Below, one piece after another: positions 27,264 through 34,514 of a stretch of DNA of 64,000 nucleotides; the stretch's first letter is position 1; every line of letters begins with the position of its first letter. Origin of the DNA: Streptomyces brevispora (lineage in GTDB: Bacteria > Actinomycetota > Actinomycetes > Streptomycetales > Streptomycetaceae). Below the pieces are notes generated by a model. The model was given only the letters and a program-made list of their open reading frames with translations. It was not told where the DNA came from and made no database searches. Made by a program: the position numbers and the translations under genes. The DNA is taken from contig NZ_VIWW01000001.1 of assembly GCF_007829885.1 (NCBI RefSeq), positions 868,001-932,000 on the forward strand, written 5' to 3'.

Positions 27264-27307
27264 TCTACGCGCGTTGTCCACGCGTGCACGGGGTCTACGC
27301 GCGTTGT
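27264..27307 (+). repeat. 14-bp direct repeat upstream of the 5'-nucleotidase gene
   Basis: TCTACGCGCGTTGT occurs at 27264-27277 and again at 27294-27307, a 30-base period. It lies 32-75 bp before the ATG of the nucleotidase gene and could be an operator with two half-sites on the same helix face. It does not match the PHO-box GTTCACC pattern. Confidence 0.45.
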
Positions 27308-27338
27308 GTACGGAGAGAACTGAGATGTGGGAGACAAG

Positions 27339-29150
27339 ATGCCGCTGAACCGAAGGACGTTCCTGGGCACATCGGCCGCGGCCGGTGCGGGTGTCGCGAT
27401 CGCGGGCGGTGCCGCGGTTCCGGCCGAGGCGCATGGGCGCGGGCATGAGCACGGCCATGGGCGTCCGCAGAAGCGGTACTCGTTCACCGTGATGGGTACG
27501 ACCGATTTGCACGGAAATGTCTTTAACTGGGACTACTTCACGGACAAGGAGTTCGACGACAAGGATCACAACGACATCGGTCTGGCGAAGATCTCGACGC
27601 TGGTGGAGAAGGTGCGTCGGGAGAAGGGCCGTCAGAACACCCTGATGATCGATGCGGGTGACACGATCCAGGGCACGCAGTTGTCGTACTACTACGCGAA
27701 GATCGATCCGATCACGGCGAAGCGTGGTCCGGTGCACCCGATGGCGCAGGCGATGAACACGATCGGCTATGACGCCGCCGCGCTGGGCAACCACGAGTTC
27801 AACTACGGCATTCCGGTGCTGCGCAAGTTCGAGGAGCAGTGCGACTTCCCGCTGCTGGGTGCGAACGCGCTGGACGCGAAGACGCTGAAGCCGGCGTTCG
27901 CACCGTATGTGATCAAGAAGCTGCGTACGCCGCACGGCCGGGATGTGAGGGTGGCGATCCTGGGGCTGACGAATCCGGGTATCGCGATCTGGGACAAGGC
28001 GAATGTCGCCGGGAAGATGGTGTTCCCGGGGCTGGAGGAGCAGGCGGCGAAGTTCGTGCCGCGGCTGCGTTCGATGGGCGCGGATGTGGTGATCGTGTCG
28101 GCGCACTCGGGGAACAGTGGGACGTCGTCGTACGGTGACCAGATTCCGTACGTGGAGAATGCCGCGGGTCTGGTGGCGGAGCAGGTGCCGGGTATCGATG
28201 CGATTCTGGTGGGTCATGCGCATCTGGAGATCCCCGAGTATTTCGTGGAGAACAAGAAGACCGGTAAGAAGGTGGTGCTCTCCGAGCCGCTGAAGTGGGG
28301 GCAGCGGCTGACGCTGTTCGACTTCGACCTGGTGTGGGAGAAGGGCCGCTGGGTGGTCGAGAAGGCGGGTTCGCAGGTGTTGAACTCCAACACGGTGGCG
28401 GAGGACCCGAGGATCACGCGGATGCTGGCGGACGAGCACAAGAAGGTTGTGGCGTACGTCAATCAGGTGATCGGCACGTCGACGGCGGCGATGACGACGG
28501 CCGAGGCGGCTTGGAAGGACGAGCCGATCATCGATCTGATCAACGTCGTCCAGGCGGAGACGGTGGCGGCGGCGTTGGCGGGTGGCGAGTATGCGGCGCT
28601 GCCGGTGCTGTCGCAGGCGTCGTGCTTCTCGCGTACGGCGCAGATTCCGGCCGGGAATGTGACGATCAAGGATGCGGCGGGTCTTTATCCGTTCGAGAAC
28701 ACGCTTGAGGCGCGGTTGTTGACGGGTGCGCAGATCAAGGACTATCTGGAGTTCTCGGCGCGGTACTACGTGCAGACGGCGCCGGGCGCTCCGGTGGATC
28801 CGGCGAAGCTGACGAACGCGAACAACACTCCGGATTACAACTATGACGCGGTGTCGGGTCTGACGTATGACATCGATATTGCGAAGCCGAATGGTTCGCG
28901 GATCGTTGGTCTTTCGTTCGAGGGCAAGGCGATTGATCCGGCTGCGCAGTTCGTGCTGGCGGTGAACAATTACCGGGCGAGCGGTGGGGGCAACTTCCCG
29001 CATGTTCCGGGTGCGAAGCAGTTGTGGGCGAATTCGGAGGAGATCCGGAACACGATCATTTCCTGGGTGCAGGCGAAGGGTTCCGTGGATGGTGCGCAGT
29101 TCGCTTCGGTGGACTGGCGGCTGACGCGGGACGGTACGCCGGTGTTCTAG
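27339..29150 (+). CDS. Tat-exported bifunctional metallophosphatase/5'-nucleotidase
   Basis: A 603-residue exported enzyme. The start MPLNRRTFLGTSAAAGAGVA is a twin-arginine (Tat) signal, ending near AEAHG, followed by a His/Gly-rich stretch. The metallophosphatase domain has the metal motifs MGTTDLHGNVFNW, MIDAGDTIQG, ALGNHEFNYG, VIVSAHSGN and ILVGHAHLE. The C-terminal 5'-nucleotidase domain (about 375-600) has DLINVVQAETVAAAL and FVLAVNNYRASGGGNFPH, which binds the substrate ring. It probably removes phosphate from extracellular nucleotides or cyclic 2',3'-nucleotides to salvage phosphate and nucleoside. The ATG at 27339 is preferred over an in-frame GTG four codons earlier, because GGGAGA is well placed and the Tat signal starts there. 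Confidence 0.9.
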   Translation: MPLNRRTFLGTSAAAGAGVAIAGGAAVPAEAHGRGHEHGHGRPQKRYSFTVMGTTDLHGNVFNWDYFTDKEFDDKDHNDIGLAKISTLVEKVRREKGRQNTLMIDAGDTIQGTQLSYYYAKIDPITAKRGPVHPMAQAMNTIGYDAAALGNHEFNYGIPVLRKFEEQCDFPLLGANALDAKTLKPAFAPYVIKKLRTPHGRDVRVAILGLTNPGIAIWDKANVAGKMVFPGLEEQAAKFVPRLRSMGADVVIVSAHSGNSGTSSYGDQIPYVENAAGLVAEQVPGIDAILVGHAHLEIPEYFVENKKTGKKVVLSEPLKWGQRLTLFDFDLVWEKGRWVVEKAGSQVLNSNTVAEDPRITRMLADEHKKVVAYVNQVIGTSTAAMTTAEAAWKDEPIIDLINVVQAETVAAALAGGEYAALPVLSQASCFSRTAQIPAGNVTIKDAAGLYPFENTLEARLLTGAQIKDYLEFSARYYVQTAPGAPVDPAKLTNANNTPDYNYDAVSGLTYDIDIAKPNGSRIVGLSFEGKAIDPAAQFVLAVNNYRASGGGNFPHVPGAKQLWANSEEIRNTIISWVQAKGSVDGAQFASVDWRLTRDGTPVF

Positions 29151-29229
29151 GTCTGTGGTGGGGCGGCCGTCTCCTTTCCTTTTGGGTGGGGCGGCCGCTT
29201 TTCTGTGTGCCGGTGTGGGGGCGGGGGTG

Positions 29230-30657
29230 TCAGTTGCTCTGGACGAGGGGGGTGAGGGTGGGGGCTTGGGCGGGGACGTTCGGGGTGTGGGGGGTGAGGC
29301 CGAAGGTGGTGAAGGCGGTGCGTTGTGGGAGGTGGTAGGGGGTGGTGCCGGTGAGGTTGTTGAGGATGGTGGCGCTGCGCCAGGCGGCGAGTCCGAGGTC
29401 GGGGGCGCCGACGCCGTGGGTATGGCGTTCGGCGTTCTGTACGTAGATGTTGCCGGTGATGGTGGGGTCGAGGTCGAGGCGGAATTGGTCGTCGATGCGG
29501 GGGCGGCCGGAGTTGTCGCGGCGCAGGTGGGTGTGGAGGCCGTCGAGCATGTGGTCGAGGGGGCGTTCGCGGTAGCCGGTGGCGAGGACCACGGCGTCGG
29601 TGGTGAGGCGGGAGCGGGTGGCTTGTTGGGTGTGTTCGAGGTGGAGTTCGACGCGGGTGGTGGCGACGCGGCCTGCGGTGCGTACGCAGACGCCGGGGGT
29701 GAGGGTGGCGTCGGGCCAGCCGCCGTGGAGGGTGCGGCGGTAGAGCTCTTCGTGGATGGCGGTGATGGTGTCGTGGTCGATGCCTTTGTGGAGTTGCCAT
29801 TGGTGGGGGACGAGTTCGTCGCGTACGGGTTCGGGGAGTGCGTGGAAGTAGCGGGTGTAGTCGGGGGTGAAGTGTTCGAGGCCGAGTTTTGAGTACTCCA
29901 TGGGTGCGAAGGCGGGGGTGCGGGCGAGCCAGTGGAGCTTTTCGTGGCCGGCTGGGCGGGCGCGGAGGAGGTCGAGGAAGATTTCGGCGCCGGATTGTCC
30001 TGATCCGATGACGGTGATGTGTGGGGCGTTGAGGAGTTGTTCGCGGTGTTGGAGGTAGTCGGCGGAGTGGATGACGGGGACTGATCCGGCTTCGGCGAGG
30101 GGTTTGAGGGGTTCGGGGATGTGGGGTTCGGTGCCGACGCCGAGGGCGATGTGGCGGGCGTGGGTGCGGCCAAGTGCTTCGGCTTCGCCGTGGGTGTCGA
30201 GTTGGGTGAAGTCGACTTCGAAGAGGGCTTGTTCGGCGTTCCAGCGGATGGCGTCGACCTGGTGGCTGAAGTGGAGGCCGGGGAGTTGTTGGGTGACCCA
30301 GCGGCAGTAGGCGTCGTATTCGGCGCGTTGGATGTGGAAGCGTTCGGCGAAGTAGAAGGGGAAGAGCCGGTCGCGGGTGCGTAGGTAGTTGAGGAAGGTC
30401 CAGGGGCTGGTGGGGTCGGCGAGGGTGACGAGGTCGGCGAGGAAGGGGACTTGGAGGCTGGCGCCGTCGATGAGGAGGCCTGGGTGCCAGTGGAAGGCGG
30501 GGCGTTGTTCGTAAAAGGTGGCGGCGATTGGGTGGGGGGTTCCGGGGATGCCGTGCGCGAGGGCGGCGAGGGAGAGGTTGAAGGGGCCGATGCCGATGCC
30601 GACGAGGTCGTGGGGCTGGTCGGTTTCGGGGGTGGGCCGGGTTGGCCGGGCTGTCAT
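29230..30657 (-). CDS. L-lysine/diamine N-hydroxylase (DesB/IucD-like)
   Basis: A 475-residue flavoprotein of the lysine/ornithine N-monooxygenase family. The FAD motif GIGIGPFNLSLAAL is at the N-terminus. FHWHPGLLIDGASLQVPFLADLVTLADPTSPWTFLNYL is the signature of siderophore N-hydroxylases. The NADPH motif VIGSGQSGAEIFLDLL comes mid-protein, and VVLATGY lies in the C-terminal part. It should N-hydroxylate a diamine such as cadaverine or putrescine, or lysine itself, using FAD, NADPH and O2, as a step toward hydroxamate siderophores. It overlaps the decarboxylase gene by ATGA, so the two are co-translated. No acyltransferase (DesC) or NIS synthetase (DesD) gene lies nearby. The exact substrate is inferred. 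Confidence 0.85.
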   Translation of the reverse strand: MTARPTRPTPETDQPHDLVGIGIGPFNLSLAALAHGIPGTPHPIAATFYEQRPAFHWHPGLLIDGASLQVPFLADLVTLADPTSPWTFLNYLRTRDRLFPFYFAERFHIQRAEYDAYCRWVTQQLPGLHFSHQVDAIRWNAEQALFEVDFTQLDTHGEAEALGRTHARHIALGVGTEPHIPEPLKPLAEAGSVPVIHSADYLQHREQLLNAPHITVIGSGQSGAEIFLDLLRARPAGHEKLHWLARTPAFAPMEYSKLGLEHFTPDYTRYFHALPEPVRDELVPHQWQLHKGIDHDTITAIHEELYRRTLHGGWPDATLTPGVCVRTAGRVATTRVELHLEHTQQATRSRLTTDAVVLATGYRERPLDHMLDGLHTHLRRDNSGRPRIDDQFRLDLDPTITGNIYVQNAERHTHGVGAPDLGLAAWRSATILNNLTGTTPYHLPQRTAFTTFGLTPHTPNVPAQAPTLTPLVQSN

Positions 30658-32087
30658 CGGGGGGTGCTGCCTTCCGCGAGTTCTGTGGCGAGGTGGGTGA
30701 CGAGGTCGAGGAGTTGTTGGAGGTCGTGGGGGGTGGTGTGGGGGTTGAGGAGGGTGGCTTTGAGCCAGAGGCGGCCGTTGGTGTGGGTGCGGCCGAGTAC
30801 GGCGTGGCCTCGGGTGAGGAGGGTGCGGCGGATGGTGGCGACGGTGTGGTCGACGGTGTGGGTGGGGCGGAAGAGGACCGTGGTGATGGTGGGGCGGTCG
30901 TAGAGGTCGAGGGTGGGGGTTTTGGCGATGAGGTCGGCGAGTTGGTGGGCGGCGGTGCAGGTGCGGTCGATGAGGTCGGCCAGTCCGGTGCGGCCGAGTG
31001 CTTGGAGGGTGACGGCGATTTTGAGTGCGTCGGGGCGGCGGGTGGTGCGCAGGGAGCGGCCGAGGAGGTCGGGGAGGCCGGCTTCGGTGTCGTCGTCGGC
31101 GTTGAGGTAGGGGGCGTGGTGGTGGAGTGGGTCGAGGTGGTGGTGGTCGGGGACGGCGAGGATGCCTGCCGATGCGGGTTGCCAGCCGAGTTTGTGGAGG
31201 TCGAGGGTGACGCTGTGGGCGCGGTCGAGGCCGTGGACCTTGTTGCGGTGGGTGGGGCTGAAGAGGAGGGGTCCGCCGTAGGCGGCGTCGATGTGGAGTT
31301 CGGCGCCGTGGATGGTGCAGAGGTCGGCGATGTCGGTGAGGGGGTCGATCTGGCCGGTGTCGGTGGTGCCTGCGGTGGCGGTGACGAGGAGGGGTCCGTG
31401 GAGGCGGGCGAGGGTGTCGTCGAGGGCGGTGAGGTCGATGACGCCGGTGGGGGCGGGGACGGTGATGGGTTCGGGGAGGCCGAGGAGCCAGGTGGCGCGG
31501 GTGATGCTGTGGTGGGCGTTGGTGCCGCTGATGGTCTGGATGGTGCCGTGGCGTTCGCGGGCGAGGAGGAGTGCGAGTTGGTTGGCTTCGGTGCCGCCGG
31601 TGGTGACGAGGGCGTCGGGTGCGGTGTGGTGGGGGTAGATCTCGGCGGCGAGTGCGGCGGTGAGGTCGGCTTCGAGGGCGGAGGCGGAGGGTGCCTGGTC
31701 CCAGGAGTCCATGGAGGGGTTGAGGGCGGAGGCGGCGAGGTCTGCTGCTGCGGCAAGGGCGAGGGGTGGGGTGTGGAGGTGGGCTGCGCAGAGGGGGTCG
31801 GCGGGGTCTGCGGCGCCTTGGGTGAGGGCGTTGATGAGGGTGGTGAGGGCGTGGTGGGCGCCGGTGCCGTGGTCGGGGATGACGGGGTGGAGGGCGGTGC
31901 GCAGGTGGGGGGTGACGGTGTCGGGGCCGCCGGCGGGGAGGGGGCCGTCGCGTCGGTGGGCGCCGTCGTGGAGTGCGGTGAGGACGGTGTCGATGAGGGG
32001 GCGCAGGGCGGCGGGGCCGGTGGTGCCTCCGGCGAGGGGCGGGGTGGGCATGGCGGTGGTGGCCCTTCGGAGCGCATGGGTGGACAT
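30654..32087 (-). CDS. PLP-dependent amino acid decarboxylase (DesA-like)
   Basis: A 477-residue group II PLP decarboxylase related to DesA lysine decarboxylase. Visible motifs are MDSWDQAPSASALEADL, VTTGGTEANQLALLLARE (phosphate cup), VTATAGTTDTGQIDPL, HIDAAYGGPLLFS and SVTLDLHKLGWQP with the PLP Lys. LQTTRR-like SLRTTRRPDALKIAVTLQALG follows. The product would be cadaverine or another diamine feeding the N-hydroxylase encoded next. The start is uncertain: the ATG at 32087 is used, and one at 32051 with GAAGGG upstream also fits. A Pro-rich reading further upstream looks non-coding. No consensus iron box was found upstream. Confidence 0.82.
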   Translation of the reverse strand: MSTHALRRATTAMPTPPLAGGTTGPAALRPLIDTVLTALHDGAHRRDGPLPAGGPDTVTPHLRTALHPVIPDHGTGAHHALTTLINALTQGAADPADPLCAAHLHTPPLALAAAADLAASALNPSMDSWDQAPSASALEADLTAALAAEIYPHHTAPDALVTTGGTEANQLALLLARERHGTIQTISGTNAHHSITRATWLLGLPEPITVPAPTGVIDLTALDDTLARLHGPLLVTATAGTTDTGQIDPLTDIADLCTIHGAELHIDAAYGGPLLFSPTHRNKVHGLDRAHSVTLDLHKLGWQPASAGILAVPDHHHLDPLHHHAPYLNADDDTEAGLPDLLGRSLRTTRRPDALKIAVTLQALGRTGLADLIDRTCTAAHQLADLIAKTPTLDLYDRPTITTVLFRPTHTVDHTVATIRRTLLTRGHAVLGRTHTNGRLWLKATLLNPHTTPHDLQQLLDLVTHLATELAEGSTPR

Positions 32088-32373
32088 CCCAGCTTGTCCG
32101 GGTTTCGGGTGGCGCGGCCGGTGAGCCCGGTGATCTGAACTCGAACGGGGGACGGGTGTGCGAGGAGGGCGGGGTGGTGGGGGTTCGGGTGGTATAGGTG
32201 CGGCTGTTCGTGGGCTGTTGAGGAGGTTCCGCAGGCTGCGGTGGCGCACGAACGCCGGGGTCTGGGCCACCGGGTGCCCGGGGGACGTGCTCCGGGAGCG
32301 ACCGGTGGTCCCGGCCCCGGCGGCGTGCTCCGGGCGCGCGGTGGCGCCTTGGGGGGACGTTCTCCGGTTCGGG
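32088..32373. other. Intergenic region upstream of the DesA-like gene
   Basis: 286 bp between the decarboxylase start and the end of the serine hydrolase gene, both on the minus strand. No iron box, promoter or terminator could be fixed. A weak minus-strand reading continues upstream but looks non-coding. Confidence 0.3.
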
Positions 32374-33492
32374 TCAGCCGTACATCGCCACGCGGCAGAG
32401 GGCCGCGAGGGCGGCGTCGATGGGGTGGGGCTGCGGATTGCCGGAGGGGTCGAGGGTGTTCCACCTCTGCAGGTTCAGCGCGACGGACATCTGCCGGTTG
32501 CCGTCGGCGCGGGTCATGGTCAGCGCTCCCGCGCCCCAGGCCGTGCCGCCGTGGCCCCAGAAGGTGGCCTGGCCGGGAGCCTCGGTCGGGTACAGGCCGA
32601 GGCCGTATTCGATCGTCTTTCCCTCCTGGGAGACGACCGGGACGGTGCGTTGCATCTGGGCCAGCGATGACATGCTGACGATCTCGCCGGCCAGCAGCAT
32701 GCCGTAGAAGCGGTTGAGGTCCGTGACGGTCGATATCAGCGAGGCCGCCGGTCCCACGAACGACATGTCGTAGACGCTGTAGTCGCGCGGCGGGTCGATC
32801 ATGCCGAGCCACGACTCGTAGATCTGTGAGTGCGGTCCGTCGACGTACGGCCCGGTGGGGAGTTCGGTGTTCCGGAGTCCGGCGCGCTCGATGACGTTTC
32901 GGGTGATGCACTGCTGGGCCGTGGTGCCGGTGACGTGTTCCAGGAGTTCGCCGAGGAGCAGGTAGTTGGTGTTGGAGTAGATGCCCGGTGTGCTGCCCGG
33001 GGCGCCGGTGGCAGGTGCGCCGACTCCCCTCTCGATGAGGTCGGTGGAGTGGAACCGGGTGAACCGGTTGTCGTCCAGGCTCTGGGGTCCGGTGTCGGCG
33101 AGCCTGGGGAACGCCTTGAGGGAGGGGTAGGCGTAGGGGAGGTACTCGGCGAGACCGCTGGTGTGGTTGATCAGCATCCGGACGGTGATCGCGTCACCGC
33201 GCTCTCCGGGTACCAGCCCCGAAAGGTAGTGGCCGATCGGTGTGTCGAGGCCGATCAGGCCGCTCTCGACCTGTTGCAGCACCGCGGCGGCGGTGAAGGT
33301 CTTGGTGATGCTGCCGACGCGGTGCCGCATGTCTGCGGTGACGGGGCGGCCGGTGGCGGTATCGGCGACACCGGCGGCGCCGCGCCAGATCTGGTCGCCG
33401 TCACGTACTTCGGCGAACAGGCCCGGCATTCCCGCGCGGTGGACGTTCTCGATGGCGGCGTCCAGCTCCGCGGGATCCAGTGGGTTCCTCAT
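32374..33492 (-). CDS. Serine beta-lactamase-family hydrolase (class C-like)
   Basis: A 372-residue serine hydrolase of the beta-lactamase/D-Ala-D-Ala carboxypeptidase family. The catalytic SxxK is SITK (Ser61, Lys64), the YxN motif is YSN in PGIYSNTNYLLLGELL, and the third motif is HGGTAWG. HTSGLAEYLP is the usual family line. The ATG at 33492 follows an AAAGGA site and no signal peptide is visible, so it may be cytosolic or exported in another way. Substrates in this family range from peptidoglycan peptides to esters. The gene is divergent from a TetR regulator with a palindrome in the spacer, which suggests that the regulator controls it. Confidence 0.88.
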   Translation of the reverse strand: MRNPLDPAELDAAIENVHRAGMPGLFAEVRDGDQIWRGAAGVADTATGRPVTADMRHRVGSITKTFTAAAVLQQVESGLIGLDTPIGHYLSGLVPGERGDAITVRMLINHTSGLAEYLPYAYPSLKAFPRLADTGPQSLDDNRFTRFHSTDLIERGVGAPATGAPGSTPGIYSNTNYLLLGELLEHVTGTTAQQCITRNVIERAGLRNTELPTGPYVDGPHSQIYESWLGMIDPPRDYSVYDMSFVGPAASLISTVTDLNRFYGMLLAGEIVSMSSLAQMQRTVPVVSQEGKTIEYGLGLYPTEAPGQATFWGHGGTAWGAGALTMTRADGNRQMSVALNLQRWNTLDPSGNPQPHPIDAALAALCRVAMYG

Positions 33493-33617
33493 GGCATGCG
33501 TCCTTTCGTGGTTCCCGGGATGGGCTCCGCACAGGTCGCCCGACCCGGGTGACGGGGCACGGGTGGCATGCCGGCAAGCCCTGCTGCCGGCTGCTCGGCA
33601 CACCCTTGTCCTCATTA

Positions 33618-33657
33618 TGCACGCGGTGCGTGCAACACCAAGTGCATCAGTTAGAAT
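33618..33657. promoter_or_regulatory. Palindromic operator and promoter between hydrolase and TetR genes
   Basis: TGCACGC (33618-33624) and GCGTGCA (33628-33634) form a perfect 7-3-7 inverted repeat. A TAGAAT -10 box (33652-33657) lies 17 bases past the right arm, so the arm covers the -35 region of the TetR gene promoter. This is a typical layout for autorepression and co-control of the divergent gene. Confidence 0.65.
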
Positions 33658-33679
33658 GGGACCCGACGAGAGGAGCGGG

Positions 33680-34339
33680 ATGACTGGGCGAAGGCGCTGG
33701 TCGACCGAGGAGATCCTGGATTCGGCGGCGGATCTGCTGCGCACGGGCGACGCCGAGTCGTTCAGCGTGCGCAAGCTCGCCGCGGCCCTCGGGACCGATT
33801 CCTCCAGCCTCTACCGGCACTTCCGCAGCAAGACCGAACTGCTGCGCGCGGTCGCCGACCGGATTCTTCTGGCCGCCATGGACGGCTACCGCCCCGAGGG
33901 CGACTGGAAGCAGCGCATCACCGCCCTGGGCCTGCGGGTGAGGGAGGCCTTCGGTCAGCAGCCCCAGCTCGCCGCGGTCTGGGGGCGCCATGCGTCGAGC
34001 GGCACCGGTTCCCGGCTGGTCATGGAAGAGGTGCTGCAGGCACTGCGGGCGTCAGGGCTGCCCGACGAGAAGATCCCGGCGCACTATCACCGGATCGCGG
34101 TTCTCCTCTCCGCGTTGATCGCCTCCGAGGCCGGGGTCAGCACCATCACCCCCCAGGAGTACGAACAGGGCATGGAGCTGTTCCGCGTCGCGGTCCTCGG
34201 CGCCGACCCCGAACGCTTCCCCGCCCTGTCCCACTTCGCCCGCGACATCCGCCCCCTCGGGGTGGACCGCCGCGAAGCATTCGTGGAGCTCCTCGCCGCC
34301 CAGCTCGCCCACGTCGAGGCCGCGGTCCACTCGGGCTAG
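33680..34339 (+). CDS. TetR-family transcriptional regulator
   Basis: A 219-residue TetR/AcrR regulator. The N-terminal DNA-binding domain (about 5-52) reads STEEILDSAADLLR...FSVRKLAAALGTDSSSLYRHFRSKTELLRAVAD, with the HTH in LAAALGTDSSSLYRHF. The C-terminal half is a helical ligand-binding domain of TetR_C type (AVWGRHASSGTGSRLVMEEVLQALRASG). The ATG at 33680 has AGGAGCGG just upstream. It diverges from the serine hydrolase gene, and the palindrome at 33618-33634 is its likely operator. The inducer is unknown. Confidence 0.9.
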   Translation: MTGRRRWSTEEILDSAADLLRTGDAESFSVRKLAAALGTDSSSLYRHFRSKTELLRAVADRILLAAMDGYRPEGDWKQRITALGLRVREAFGQQPQLAAVWGRHASSGTGSRLVMEEVLQALRASGLPDEKIPAHYHRIAVLLSALIASEAGVSTITPQEYEQGMELFRVAVLGADPERFPALSHFARDIRPLGVDRREAFVELLAAQLAHVEAAVHSG

Positions 34340-34514
34340 GGTCCCTCGTCCGGATCATGCCGACCGGCCCGGCAGTACCGGCGACCGGCCGACTGCCGGC
34401 ACTCCCCCTCGGCGCCGCTCCTCGGTGCCCCGTCCCCGCGCACGGGTGTGCCCGGCCTGCCCTCGGTGGTGAGGGCGGGCCAGGCACGGGTGGTGCGGGT
34501 GTTTCGGGTGTGGG

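Noticed and set aside
27264..27307. PHO box upstream of the 5'-nucleotidase gene
   Set aside because: The repeat does not fit GTTCACC units with 11-bp period.
32088..32270. Extended N-terminus of the DesA-like protein
   Set aside because: The upstream reading is Pro/Arg-rich, has no family similarity and no good ribosome-binding site.
27261..32911. Very long minus-strand frames (970 and 1254 residues) across 27-33 kb
   Set aside because: They run antisense to the nucleotidase or out of frame with the DesA/DesB-like genes and are Pro/Thr/Ser/Arg-rich without motifs.
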